A stretch of 64,000 nucleotides of DNA from Burkholderia sp. Bp8992. GTDB lineage: Bacteria > Pseudomonadota > Gammaproteobacteria > Burkholderiales > Burkholderiaceae. Both the position numbers and the translations under genes were made by a program. Shown one piece after another: positions 53,801-63,062 of this stretch. The notes beneath the pieces were generated by a model, which did no database searches, was not told where the DNA came from, and saw nothing but the letters and a program-made list of their open reading frames with translations. Each line of letters opens with the position of its first letter. Position 1 is the first letter of the stretch. Location of the stretch: the NCBI RefSeq assembly GCF_003853705.1, contig NZ_QTQI01000003.1:62001-126000 (forward strand). The letters are read 5' to 3'.

Positions 53801-55975
53801 TCACCAGTTGTATTTTGCGCTGCCGAGCACGGTCCGCTCGTTGCCGAACACGCATACGGCGTACGACTGGCAGCCGCTGACGTAGCGCCGGTCGAACAGG
53901 TTCGCGACGTTCAGCGCGAAGCGCCAGTGCGGCATGTCGTAATGCAGCGCCAGGTCATACAACGTCGCGCTCGGCACCGTCAGCGAGTTGTCGGGCGCAC
54001 CGGCCGATGCGCTCTGGTACCGCACGCCGCCGCCGATTCCGAGCCCCGTCAGCGCGCCCGTGCGCCAGGTCCAGTCGGCCCACATCGACGCCATCTGCCG
54101 CGGCAGCGGCACGGAGACGGGCCAGTTGTTCAGCGACGCATCGTTCGCCTGCACGTTCTTGACGTCCTGGTACGCATACGACGCGACGATCGACAGTTCG
54201 CGCGTCACCTTGCCGACCGCGCTCAGCTCGATGCCGCGCGAGCGCACCTTGCCGGTCTGCACGGACGTCGTGCCGGTCGGGTCGAGATTCACCGGCGTCG
54301 GCGTCACGACGTTGGTCTGGTCGATCCGGTAGACGGCCGCGCTCAGCATCAGGTTTTTGCCGGGCGGCTGCCAGCGCAGCCCCGCTTCGGTCTGCGCGCC
54401 GCGCGTCGGTTTCGCCAGGCCGCCGCCGAACATCCGCACGCCGACGACCGGATCGAACGACGTCGAATAGCTCACGTACGGCGACAACCCGGCATCGCCC
54501 TGATAGGTCAGCCCGACGCGCCCGGAGAACGCACTGACGTCCTGCTGCGCCTGTGTGCCGGCCGTCCGGTCGTCGAAGCGGGCATTCACGAAGTCTTCGC
54601 GTCCGCCGAGTGTCAGCGTCCAGCGCCGCCAGCGGATCTGGTCCTGCGCGTAGACACCGAACGCGTTCATCGCCGTGTACTGGTCGATATGGCCGAGCGA
54701 CGTCGGCCCGGAGAAGATCGCGGCCGTCACGGGCCGGTACACGGGGTGGTACAAGTTGAGCGACGGCGCCAGCGCCAGCCACACGCTGTCGGTCGTCGTC
54801 TGCCGGTCGAACTGCAGGCCGAACAGCAGCGTGTGCTCGAGCGGCCCCGTGCCGAAGCGCGCCTGCGCGTGATTGTCGATGTCGAGCCGGCTGTAGTTGA
54901 GCTGGAACAGCCCCGCGAACCGCATCATGTTCGTCGTGCTGCGCGGCGCGAAGCCATTGCCGAACACCGTTGCATCGTCGAGCGACAGGTGCGACCAGCG
55001 CACGTCCTGATGCAATGTCCAGATCGCATTCACGCGATGCTCCAGCGCGTAGCCGAGCGACCATTGCTTCTTGCGGTAGTCGTTGAACGACGGGTCGCCC
55101 ATGTAGATGTCCTGCGACAGGCGTCCGTTCGGGTTCGGCAATACGGTGCCCGACGCCGGCAGGAAGTTCGACGAGATGTCGCCGCTGTCCTGCAGGAACG
55201 TCGCGGAGACCGTCAGCGACGTGTCGGCATTCGGCCGCCAGCGGAACGACGGCGCCAGCGCGACGCGCCGGTCGCCGTTCGGGCCCGTCACCGCGTTGCC
55301 GTCGCGCCCGATGCCGACGAACCGGTACGCGTACCGGCCGGCCGGGTCGAGTGTGTCACCGACATCGAGCATGGCCTGCTTGCGCGCATCGTTGCCGATC
55401 TGCACGCCGGCCTCGCGCACGCGTTCGCCGTCGGCGAGCTTCGTATGTGCGTCGACGATCGCGCCGGGCTCGCCCGCGCCGTACAGCACCGACGTCGGCC
55501 CGCGCAGCACCGCGATCGAGTCGATCGTGTACGGATCGACGCGCCAGTTCGCGATCACGGCCGTATTCGGCGCGGCGAGGCCGTCGACGTACAACGTCGG
55601 CGTAAAGCCGCGCAGCGCCGCATACCAGTCGGTCCGGCTGTCGGCGCCGAACGTCGAGAAGCCGGGCACGTAGCGCAGCGCCTGGTTCAGGTCGGCCGCG
55701 CCGGTCATCTCGATCTGCTGCACGGTCACGATGTTGATCGTTTGCGGGATCTCGTCGATCGGCGTGTCGGTCTTGGTGCCGGTTGCGGTACGCTGCCCGA
55801 CGAGCCCGACGGACGAGGCGTGGGCCGGCCCTCGCACGTCGATGGCCGGCAGCACGGCCACCGCCGTGCCCGGCGCCGATGCCTGCGCATGCGCAGCGCC
55901 CGCGGCGGCCACGCACAACGCGCCGCCCGCCGCGATCATCGTCGCGTGCCGCCCCGCTCCCCTGTCGGTCCACAT
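53801..55975 (-). CDS. TonB-dependent siderophore receptor
   Basis: A 724-residue outer-membrane receptor. Start at 55975 (MWTDRGAGRHATMIAAGGAL), signal peptide ending AAHA. The plug domain has IDEIPQTINIVTVQQIEMTG, LNQALRYVPGFSTFGADSRT and VLRGPTSVLYGAGEPGA; the 22-strand barrel fills the rest and ends with FGNERTVLGSAKYNW (terminal aromatic). This matches FhuE/FoxA-type siderophore receptors. There is no N-terminal signalling (STN) domain, so it does not itself signal to a sigma factor. No Fur box was confirmed in the 221 bp upstream. Confidence 0.93.
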   Translation of the reverse strand: MWTDRGAGRHATMIAAGGALCVAAAGAAHAQASAPGTAVAVLPAIDVRGPAHASSVGLVGQRTATGTKTDTPIDEIPQTINIVTVQQIEMTGAADLNQALRYVPGFSTFGADSRTDWYAALRGFTPTLYVDGLAAPNTAVIANWRVDPYTIDSIAVLRGPTSVLYGAGEPGAIVDAHTKLADGERVREAGVQIGNDARKQAMLDVGDTLDPAGRYAYRFVGIGRDGNAVTGPNGDRRVALAPSFRWRPNADTSLTVSATFLQDSGDISSNFLPASGTVLPNPNGRLSQDIYMGDPSFNDYRKKQWSLGYALEHRVNAIWTLHQDVRWSHLSLDDATVFGNGFAPRSTTNMMRFAGLFQLNYSRLDIDNHAQARFGTGPLEHTLLFGLQFDRQTTTDSVWLALAPSLNLYHPVYRPVTAAIFSGPTSLGHIDQYTAMNAFGVYAQDQIRWRRWTLTLGGREDFVNARFDDRTAGTQAQQDVSAFSGRVGLTYQGDAGLSPYVSYSTSFDPVVGVRMFGGGLAKPTRGAQTEAGLRWQPPGKNLMLSAAVYRIDQTNVVTPTPVNLDPTGTTSVQTGKVRSRGIELSAVGKVTRELSIVASYAYQDVKNVQANDASLNNWPVSVPLPRQMASMWADWTWRTGALTGLGIGGGVRYQSASAGAPDNSLTVPSATLYDLALHYDMPHWRFALNVANLFDRRYVSGCQSYAVCVFGNERTVLGSAKYNW

Positions 55976-56196
55976 TGTCTCGATACTCCGTCGTGCTGGG
56001 TTGGCCGGTTCGGCCGAATCGACGGGCCGCGTGCCGCCGCGTCCGTCCGATGGTGTCGTGATTGCCGTGCCGGCGAAGGCGGTGACGCGTGGATCGGACC
56101 GCACTGGCCGACTGCATCGTTCGCGAGCGCAGCGATCATACCGGCCGAACGTGGCGCGGTCTTTAAAAAAGAATTCGGATCGACGACCGCCGCGGC

Positions 56197-57165
56197 ATGC
56201 AGATTGCTCGTCACCGGAACCGCATCAGGAACCCGGCACAGCCGGGCATCGACGTGACACGCATATCCGGCAGGATTCGCATCGGCATTTCGGGCTGGCG
56301 CTACCCAGGCTGGCGACGCACGTTCTACCCGGCCGGCCTGAAGCAGGCCGGCGAGCTGCGCTATGCATCGGGTCGACTGCAGACGATCGAAATCAACGGC
56401 ACGCACTACAGCTTGCAGGCACCTGACAGCTGGCGGCGCTGGTATGCCGACACGCCGCCCGGGTTCGTGTTCAGCGTGAAAGGCTCGCGCTACCTGACGC
56501 ACATGCTGCGCTTTCACGGCGAAACGGCCACGATCGCGTGCGCGAATTTTTTCGCTCAGGGGCTGTTCGCGCTGAAGGACAAGCTCGGGCCGCTGCTGTG
56601 GCAATTCCCGCCGTCGCTGCGTTTCGATCCGGCGCACATGGAACGCTTCCTGAGCTTGCTTCCGCCCGACACGGAAGCGGCGCTCGCGCTCGCCCGGCGG
56701 CACGATGCGCGCGTGCGCGAGCCGTATCTGCAGATCGACCGCAAGCGAGCGTTGCGCCACGCGGTGGAAGTACGGCACGACAGCTTCGTGGACCCGGCGT
56801 TCGTAAAGCTGCTGCGCCGCTACAAGGTCGCGCTCGTCGTGTCGGATTCGACCGAGGCGTGGCCGCAGTTCGAGGATCTGAGCGCGCGGTTCGTCTACAT
56901 GCGGCTGCACGGCACCGAAACGAAGTATTCGGGCGAATACGCCGATGCGGCGCTCGAACGATGGGCGCGCAGAATCGAAGCGTGGAGCCGGGGCGCGCAG
57001 CCCGACGACGCGCGTCTCGCCGCACCGGGCCTGCAACCGCCGCGTGCAAGGACGCGCGACGTGTACTGCTATTTCGACAACGACACGAAAACGCAGGCGC
57101 CGTTCGACGCCGGGCGGCTGATGGCGCGGCTCGGGCTGCACGCGCACGCTGCGGCGCCGGAATGA
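56197..57165 (+). CDS. DUF72 (YecE) family protein
   Basis: A 322-residue TIM-barrel-like protein of the DUF72/YecE family: IRIGISGWRYPGWRRTFYPA, INGTHYSLQAPDSWRRWY, FSVKGSRYLTH, LLWQFPPSLRFD and RFVYMRLHGTETKYSGEY. The function is unknown; conserved His, Tyr and Glu residues suggest an enzyme. ATG 56197 is the first in-frame start, and the first 26 residues look unstructured, so a start closer to ISGRIRIGISG is possible. Divergent from the siderophore receptor. Confidence 0.9.
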   Translation: MQIARHRNRIRNPAQPGIDVTRISGRIRIGISGWRYPGWRRTFYPAGLKQAGELRYASGRLQTIEINGTHYSLQAPDSWRRWYADTPPGFVFSVKGSRYLTHMLRFHGETATIACANFFAQGLFALKDKLGPLLWQFPPSLRFDPAHMERFLSLLPPDTEAALALARRHDARVREPYLQIDRKRALRHAVEVRHDSFVDPAFVKLLRRYKVALVVSDSTEAWPQFEDLSARFVYMRLHGTETKYSGEYADAALERWARRIEAWSRGAQPDDARLAAPGLQPPRARTRDVYCYFDNDTKTQAPFDAGRLMARLGLHAHAAAPE

Positions 57166-57336
57166 AATACCCGACGAGCGACGCCTCGGGAACGCCGTCA
57201 GGTTCCGTAAGGCCAGGCGCGCAATATGCTCCTGCCCTCGCGGATCGTGCCATTCGTCGCGCCTCGCCGCGTAAGCGGTAAATTTTGCACGACCGGCAGT
57301 CGGCGCCATGGCGCCAACACGACAAGGAGAAGAACG

Positions 57337-57507
57337 ATGACCCTGCTTATCTATCTGGTCGGATGGATCATTTTCATCGGCGGCGTCGCCTGGGGTTTGA
57401 TGACGCTGCACGTCTCTCAGCACATCATCGAGATCGTGGCCGTCATCCTGTTCGGCATCGCGGTCATCACGGGTGCGACGCGCGCCCGGAATCGCGACCG
57501 GTCGTAG
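57337..57507 (+). CDS. Small membrane protein with two transmembrane segments
   Basis: A 56-residue protein with AAGGAGAAGAACG before ATG 57337. Two hydrophobic stretches (LLIYLVGWIIFIGGVAWGL; HIIEIVAVILFGIAVITGA) are separated by HVSQ, and the tail is basic (RARNRDRS), so both ends are probably cytoplasmic. Nothing else can be said of its function. A decent ribosome site and clear codon bias support it. Confidence 0.7.
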   Translation: MTLLIYLVGWIIFIGGVAWGLMTLHVSQHIIEIVAVILFGIAVITGATRARNRDRS

Positions 57508-57618
57508 CGCGACGCGGCGCGTGACGGCGCTCGCCAGATAGTAGGCAACGCGCGCGTTCTTTGCATGAGTGGCGACAGGTGCGCTACGCTCGATTCGGCC
57601 CTGTCTCGTGGGCCAAAA

Positions 57619-57632
57619 TTTAAGCGCTTAAA
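57619..57632. promoter_or_regulatory. LacI-family operator before the galactanase gene
   Basis: TTTAAGCGCTTAAA is a perfect 14-bp palindrome with the central CG typical of LacI/GalR repressor sites. It lies 52 bp upstream of the GH53 start. A second hairpin, GACCCCGT/ACGGGGTC (57645-57652, 57658-57665), sits in the leader. Confidence 0.75.
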
Positions 57633-57684
57633 CACACTGAAGCCGACCCCGTGTCCGACGGGGTCCATGACATGGAGGAAGACG

Positions 57685-58848
57685 ATGAACAGACGATCGA
57701 TGCTGCGCTGGAGCATCGCGAGCGCGGCGCTTGCCTGCCTCGACCTGGCCGGCCCGCTGGCCGCCTTCGCACGACCCGCGCCGCGCGATGCGGCGGCCGG
57801 CGCGCTCGCGATGGGGGCCGACATCTCGACGTTGCCGGAACTCGAAGCGCATGGCGCGACCTTCTTCGACCGGGACGGCGCGCCGCGCGACTGCCTGAAG
57901 ATTCTCCGCGCGCACGGCGTCGATTCGATCCGGATCAAGGTCTGGAACGATCCCGGCAATCCGGATTTCTTCCCGGCGAACCAGAGCGCCGCGGCGGGCT
58001 ACAACAATACCGCGCACGTCGTCGCACTCGCGCAGCGCGCGGCCGCGCTCGGGATGCGCATCCTGATCGACTTCCACTACAGCGACTGGTGGGCCGACCC
58101 CGGCAAGCAATATCCTCCGCATGCATGGGCCGGCAAGAGCCTGGCCGAAACCTGCGCGCTGCTGTCGGCGTACACGACCGACGTGCTGCGCCGGCTGCAG
58201 CGCGCCGGCGTGCACCCCGAGTGGGTGCAGATCGGCAACGAGATCACGGGCGGCATGCTGTGGCCGCTCGGCCGCTACGACCAGTGGGACAACCTCGCGC
58301 AGTTGCTGAAGACCGGTCATGACGCGGTGAAGGCCGTCGATCCGCGCATCAAGGTGATGCTGCACATCGACAGCGGCGGCGACAACGGCAAGAGCCGCTG
58401 GTGGTTCGACAGCGCGACGCAGCGCGGCGTCGCGTTCGACGTGATCGGCCTGTCGTATTACCCGCAATGGCAAGGCTCGCTCGACGATTTGCGCAGCAAT
58501 GCGAACGATCTCGCGGTGCGCTACGACAAGGAGCTGATCGTCGTCGAAACCGCGTATCCGTGGACCACCAGCGACGGCGATTCGGAGCCGAACTCGATGA
58601 CCAACACCGGATCGACGACCTTTCCACCGTCGCCGGCCGGCCAGGCGCAATTCCTCGGGGCGGTCGTCGATATCGTGAAGGGCGTGCCGGGCAATCGAGG
58701 CAAGGGCGTGTTCTGGTGGGAACCGGAATGGATCCCGACGCCGGGGGTCGGCTGGAAGCTCGGCGCGGGCGACCAGTGGGACAACAACACACTGTTCGAT
58801 TTCCACGGTCACGCGTTGCCGTCGCTCGACGCCTTCCGGCAGCGCTGA
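57685..58848 (+). CDS. GH53 arabinogalactan endo-beta-1,4-galactanase
   Basis: A 387-residue secreted glycoside hydrolase. GGAGGAAGACG precedes ATG 57685. The signal begins MNRRSMLRWSIASAALACLD; the RR with following Leu could direct it to Tat or Sec. The catalytic TIM barrel starts near ALAMGADISTLPELEAHGAT. The acid/base Glu is in VQIGNEITGGMLWP and the nucleophile Glu in LIVVETAYPW; HIDSGGDNGKSRWWFD and FWWEPEWIPT also fit the family. It cuts beta-1,4-galactan side chains of pectin into galacto-oligosaccharides, which the leftward operon would import and split. Regulation by a LacI-type repressor is likely from the operator upstream. Confidence 0.93.
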   Translation: MNRRSMLRWSIASAALACLDLAGPLAAFARPAPRDAAAGALAMGADISTLPELEAHGATFFDRDGAPRDCLKILRAHGVDSIRIKVWNDPGNPDFFPANQSAAAGYNNTAHVVALAQRAAALGMRILIDFHYSDWWADPGKQYPPHAWAGKSLAETCALLSAYTTDVLRRLQRAGVHPEWVQIGNEITGGMLWPLGRYDQWDNLAQLLKTGHDAVKAVDPRIKVMLHIDSGGDNGKSRWWFDSATQRGVAFDVIGLSYYPQWQGSLDDLRSNANDLAVRYDKELIVVETAYPWTTSDGDSEPNSMTNTGSTTFPPSPAGQAQFLGAVVDIVKGVPGNRGKGVFWWEPEWIPTPGVGWKLGAGDQWDNNTLFDFHGHALPSLDAFRQR

Positions 58849-58856
58849 CGCGTCAC

Positions 58857-58889
58857 GGCATGCGCCGCTTTACCGCACCGGCGCATGCC
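58857..58889. terminator. Stem-loop between convergent galactan genes
   Basis: GGCATGCGCC (58857-58866) pairs with GGCGCATGCC (58880-58889), and TGACGC/GCGTCA (58846-58851, 58890-58895) extend the stem across a bulge. It lies between the galactanase stop and the converging MFS gene. No long T tract, so a bidirectional terminator is only probable. Confidence 0.5.
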
Positions 58890-58892
58890 GCG

Positions 58893-60188
58893 TCAGTGCG
58901 GTGAATCGAAGCCGCGGCGCGCGCCACGCGTGCCGCTCCCACCGCCTGCGTCGCCCCGCCCGCCGTACGCATCCACGGCGAGCAGCACGCACGCCACGAG
59001 CGCGAGCCCGCAGCATCCGGCGAACGTCGTGCGATAGCCGAACAGGTCGACGCACGCGCCCGACAGCACACCCGATGCGATCGAGCCGACCCGCGCGGTA
59101 CTGAAGAACATCGCGGTCGCGGTGCCAGGGCGCGTCGGCATCAGGTCGCAGACGCGCGTCATCCCGAGGCACGACGTGATCGCGACCACGCATGCGCTCA
59201 GCAGTTGCAGCGGCAGGATCAGGTTCACGCGCGTCACCGCCGCGAGGCCGATGAAATACGTCGCATGCACGAGCGCGCACGCGGTCAGCCAGCGCGCCTT
59301 GTCGAGGCGCGTCGAGCGGATGCCGAGCCACAGCATCATCGGAATCTCGAGCAGCGCGGCCAGCCCGAGCGCGGCCGATACGTTCGCCGGCGTGCCGCCG
59401 AGCGCACGCACGATATAGAGCGGCAGCACGATCATCGTCGCGTTCGCCGCGAGGCCGATCAGCGTGAGCGCGACGAGGGTGCGCAGCACGCTGGCGCGCG
59501 GCGCGACGACGATCTCCGCACGCACTTCGTCAGGCGGCGGCGCGGCGCGGTCAATGGCTCGCACGTGAACGGCCGCGTGCCACCGCCCCTGCTCCGGAAT
59601 CCGCGCGACGATCGCCGCGCAGGCGACGAAGCCCGCGGAAGCCGCAAGAAATAGCCCGGTAAAGGCCGTCTGCGCGAGAATCAGCGCACCGAGCGCGGGA
59701 CCGAACACCCACGCGATCGACAGCATCGTGCGCAGCGCGGCCGATGCAAGCTCGCGCTGCGCATCGTCGGCGACGGGCAGCACCGCGCGCGCGAACGAGA
59801 AGATCTGCGACAGCGACACGGCGCCCGCGCCGAGCAGGATCGTGCCGGCGGCGATCATCGGCCCATGCGCGCGCAGCACGCACAGCAGCGCGAAGCCGAA
59901 CGCGGCAGCCGCGAGCGACAACACGAGCAGCGGCCGGTGCCGCTCGCGTCGGTCCGACCAGCGCCCGGCCCACGTGCTCGCGACGACGCCGCTCGCCGCG
60001 ATCAGCGTCATGAAGATGCCGGCGAGAAACGGCGACATCCCCGCCGCTTCCACACCGAACAGCGACAGGTACGGCGCCGTAAACGACATCACGATGCCGA
60101 GCATCAGCGCCGCCGCGGACAGCGGCACGAAGTGCTCGATCCCGGCCAGGCGCGCGAAATGCAGGCGCAGCGACCGCAACGATTGCAT
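58893..60188 (-). CDS. MFS transporter (sugar transporter SET-like)
   Basis: A 431-residue, 12-helix facilitator: GIEHFVPLSAAALMLGIVMS, TWAGRWSDRRERHRPLLVL (loop 2-3 motif), FGPALGALILAQTAFTGLFL and ATAMFFSTARVGSIASGVLS. It resembles sugar efflux transporters of the SET/LacY-like group. It is the last gene in the leftward galactan operon, starting 4 bp after the beta-galactosidase stop, and could export excess galactose or import galactosides. The ribosome site is weak, so it depends on coupling with the galactosidase gene. Confidence 0.85.
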   Translation of the reverse strand: MQSLRSLRLHFARLAGIEHFVPLSAAALMLGIVMSFTAPYLSLFGVEAAGMSPFLAGIFMTLIAASGVVASTWAGRWSDRRERHRPLLVLSLAAAAFGFALLCVLRAHGPMIAAGTILLGAGAVSLSQIFSFARAVLPVADDAQRELASAALRTMLSIAWVFGPALGALILAQTAFTGLFLAASAGFVACAAIVARIPEQGRWHAAVHVRAIDRAAPPPDEVRAEIVVAPRASVLRTLVALTLIGLAANATMIVLPLYIVRALGGTPANVSAALGLAALLEIPMMLWLGIRSTRLDKARWLTACALVHATYFIGLAAVTRVNLILPLQLLSACVVAITSCLGMTRVCDLMPTRPGTATAMFFSTARVGSIASGVLSGACVDLFGYRTTFAGCCGLALVACVLLAVDAYGGRGDAGGGSGTRGARRGFDSPH

Positions 60189-60192
60189 CACG

Positions 60193-62163
60193 TCAGTCCG
60201 GTTCGACCCAGGCGGCGACATCCACCGCGCCGAGGTCGCGGCTGCCCAGCACGAAGCGCGCGCCGCCCGGCGCGGGCAGCATGCACGGCGTGTCACCATA
60301 GTTGAACGCGAACGTGACGCGCCCGCGCCGACGCAACCGTACGCCGTCCGGCAGCGCGCGCACCTGCAACCCGGCATCGTGTGCGCAGCGGGCAATGATC
60401 GCGCGCAACAGCGCGCGGTCGAAACAGGCAGTCGCCATCGTCACATGACCGCGCCGCACGACTGCCGGCACACCATCGTCGCACGCGGCGAGCACGTCGA
60501 CGCCCGGTGCCGCTTCCCTGTCGATGTGATCGCGCCATTTCAGCGCATGGCCGTCGACGCCATCGAACGAGACACGCGGCGCGAGCGACGGCCGCAACGA
60601 CTCGACCTGACCGATCCGCACCGGCAGCACGTCGCGCAGTTTGCCCGGTGCGAGACCCGGCGCGATTGCGAATTCCGCGGTACGCGAACCCGTGCGCGGC
60701 CCGAACAGCCAGTGCGCGCGTCCGCTTCCAGCCTGCTCCACGATCCGATCCGTGACGACCGGCAGCGTCGGCGCGACGACGAGCGCATAACGCGACAGGT
60801 CGGCGCCCGCCGCGACGATGTCGACGTCGAGGCCCAACTCGCGCAGCGCGCGATACCAGTCGAACGCGTGCTGCTGATAGTCGAAATCGGCACCGTGCGG
60901 CTGGATCCGGATCATCCAGTCGGCCTCGTAGTCGAACAGCAGCGCCACGCGGGCCGTGTCGCGCTCGCTGACGACGAGCGCCGGATCGAGCGCGGCGATT
61001 TCGCGTGCGACGCGCGCGACTTCATGACCGCCCGGCGCCAGCCGGTCGTCCGGCGCGTTGAGCCCCGAATGCAGTTGCTCCTGCGCATGCGGATACTGCC
61101 GCCAGCGGAAGTACGACACGAGCTCCGCGCCGTGCGCGAACGCCTCCCACGTCCACAGCCGCACCGCGCCCGCGTGCGGCACCGGGTTGTACGGCCCCCA
61201 GTTGACGGGCCCCGCCTGTTGCTCCATCACCCACATGCGGCCGTTGCCGACCCCGCGATACAGGTCGTGCGAGAACGCCGATACGTCAGGATGCCCGGTG
61301 CGGGCCCAGCGTCGCTTGTCCGCTTCGTCGAACGGCAGCACTTCGGTACGCGGCACCGGATAGCTGTCCCACGCGGCGACATCGAGGCCGCCGCGCGCGA
61401 ACACGTAGTGATCGAACTCCGTGAAAAAACCCATGAAGTTGTGCAGCACGTCGCGGCCCGGCGCGTGCGGACGGATCGCGTCGACCTGCGCGGCATGAAA
61501 CCGCGCGACCTCGTCCGACTGATAGCGCCGGAAGTCGAGCAGGTGCGCGGGATTCGCGTCGGTCGGCGTATGACGCGGCAGTTCGATCTCGTCGAAGCCG
61601 CGATATTCCATGCTCCAGAATACGTTGCCCCATGCGCGGTTCAGCGCACCGATGTCGCCATAACGCGCGGCGAGCCATGCACGGAAGCCTTCGAGCGCGG
61701 CCCGCGTATAGCTCGGCAGCGTGTTGTGGCAGCCGAGTTCGTTGTCGGTCTGCCACGCGATTACCGCCGGATGCGCGCCGTAGCGCCGCGCCATCGCGTC
61801 GGCAATGCGCACGCAGTGCTCGCGATACACGGGGCTCGCGATGTCGTAATGGCGGCGCGAGCCGAATTGCCATACCGCGCCGTCCGCGCCCACCGGCAGA
61901 ATCTCAGGATGACGATCGACGAGCCACTTCGGCGGCGCGGCGGTCGGCGTGCCGAGCACGATCTTCAACTGCTGGCGCGCGAGCGTGTCGATCGCGTCGT
62001 CGAGCCAGGCCCAGTCGTAACGGCCGGGCTCCGGCTCCATCCGGCTCCACGCGAATTCGGCGATCCGCACGCGCGTCAGGCCCAGTTCGGCCATGCGCTG
62101 TGCATCGCGCTCCCATTGTTCGCGCGGCCAGTGTTCGGGGTAGTAGCAAACGCCGAGGTGCAT
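60193..62163 (-). CDS. GH42 beta-galactosidase
   Basis: A 656-residue GH42 enzyme beginning MHLGVCYYPEHWPREQWERD (AAGGAATCCACG upstream). No signal peptide, so cytoplasmic. The TIM barrel carries the acid/base Glu in WQTDNELGCHNT and the nucleophile Glu in WVMEQQAGPVNW, then a trimerisation domain with RYALVVAPTLPVVTD and a C-terminal beta domain. GH42 enzymes often act on galacto-oligosaccharides released from pectic galactan rather than on lactose, which matches the GH53 enzyme next door. It is 36 bp after the second permease gene in one operon. Confidence 0.95.
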   Translation of the reverse strand: MHLGVCYYPEHWPREQWERDAQRMAELGLTRVRIAEFAWSRMEPEPGRYDWAWLDDAIDTLARQQLKIVLGTPTAAPPKWLVDRHPEILPVGADGAVWQFGSRRHYDIASPVYREHCVRIADAMARRYGAHPAVIAWQTDNELGCHNTLPSYTRAALEGFRAWLAARYGDIGALNRAWGNVFWSMEYRGFDEIELPRHTPTDANPAHLLDFRRYQSDEVARFHAAQVDAIRPHAPGRDVLHNFMGFFTEFDHYVFARGGLDVAAWDSYPVPRTEVLPFDEADKRRWARTGHPDVSAFSHDLYRGVGNGRMWVMEQQAGPVNWGPYNPVPHAGAVRLWTWEAFAHGAELVSYFRWRQYPHAQEQLHSGLNAPDDRLAPGGHEVARVAREIAALDPALVVSERDTARVALLFDYEADWMIRIQPHGADFDYQQHAFDWYRALRELGLDVDIVAAGADLSRYALVVAPTLPVVTDRIVEQAGSGRAHWLFGPRTGSRTAEFAIAPGLAPGKLRDVLPVRIGQVESLRPSLAPRVSFDGVDGHALKWRDHIDREAAPGVDVLAACDDGVPAVVRRGHVTMATACFDRALLRAIIARCAHDAGLQVRALPDGVRLRRRGRVTFAFNYGDTPCMLPAPGGARFVLGSRDLGAVDVAAWVEPD

Positions 62164-62199
62164 CGTGGATTCCTTGCTGAAGAAAGAGGATGGGACAGA

Positions 62200-63051
62200 T
62201 CAGCCCTTCGTCGCGCCGAACGTGAGCCCCGCGACGAAGTGCTTCTGCATCGCGAAGAACATCGCGACCGACGGCAGCGCGGCGAGCACCGAGCCGGCCG
62301 ACACGAAGTTCCAGGCGGTCGTCCACTGCCCTTTGAGCGCGGCGACGCCGACGGTGATCGGCGCCGCGTCGTCGCCTTGCGTGAGGCACAGTGCCCAGAA
62401 GTAGTCGTTCCACACGAACGTGAACACGAGGATCGCGAGCGCCGCCAGCGCGGGCCGCACGAGCGGCAGCACGACGCGCCAGTAGATCGCCCACTCGGAC
62501 GCGCCTTCGACGCGCGCGGCCTCGATCAGCTCGAACGGCAGTTCGCGGATGAAATTGCGCAGGAACAGCGTGCAGAAGCCGGTCTGGAACGCGGTATGGA
62601 ACAGCACGAGCGCCCACACGGTGTTGTACAGGCCGACGCCGAGCATGATCTGCCGCACCGGAATCATCAGGATCTGGATCGGCACGAAGTTGCCGGCGAC
62701 GAACAGCCCGAGCAGCGCGAGGTTGCCGCGGAACCGGTAGTTCGCGAGCGCGTGCCCGGCGAGCGACGCGAGCAGGATCGACGCGGCGACCGACGGCACC
62801 GTGATCAGGAGGCTGTTCGCGAAGTAATGCAGCATCGGCGTCTGCGTGAGCGCGGCGCCATAGTTGTCGAGCAGCGCGAACTGCTTCGGCCAGCTCCAGT
62901 AATGACCGGCCATGATCTCGTCGGTCGAGCGGATCGACGTGACGAGCACCGCGAGCAGCGGCACGAGCCACAGCGCGAGCGCGCACGGCAGCGACAGCCG
63001 GTACAGCAGGCGGGCGGGACGTCCCCAGCGGGACACGGGCATCGGGTACAT
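62200..63051 (-). CDS. Galacto-oligosaccharide ABC permease (MalG/GanQ type)
   Basis: A 283-residue permease of six membrane segments with the EAA motif in EAARVEGASEWAIYWRVVLP, which docks on the MsmX/MalK-type ATPase. Start at 63051 (MYPMPVSRWGRPARLLYRLS) with AAGGATAACCAAC upstream. It forms a heterodimer with the permease at 63063-63980. The binding protein and possibly the ATPase are expected further right, outside the window. Galactan context implies uptake of beta-1,4-galacto-oligosaccharides. Confidence 0.92.
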   Translation of the reverse strand: MYPMPVSRWGRPARLLYRLSLPCALALWLVPLLAVLVTSIRSTDEIMAGHYWSWPKQFALLDNYGAALTQTPMLHYFANSLLITVPSVAASILLASLAGHALANYRFRGNLALLGLFVAGNFVPIQILMIPVRQIMLGVGLYNTVWALVLFHTAFQTGFCTLFLRNFIRELPFELIEAARVEGASEWAIYWRVVLPLVRPALAALAILVFTFVWNDYFWALCLTQGDDAAPITVGVAALKGQWTTAWNFVSAGSVLAALPSVAMFFAMQKHFVAGLTFGATKG

Positions 63052-63062
63052 GTTGGTTATCC

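Noticed and set aside
55976-56196. Fur box upstream of the siderophore receptor
   Set aside because: No stretch resembling the 19-bp GATAATGATAATCATTATC consensus could be recognised by eye.
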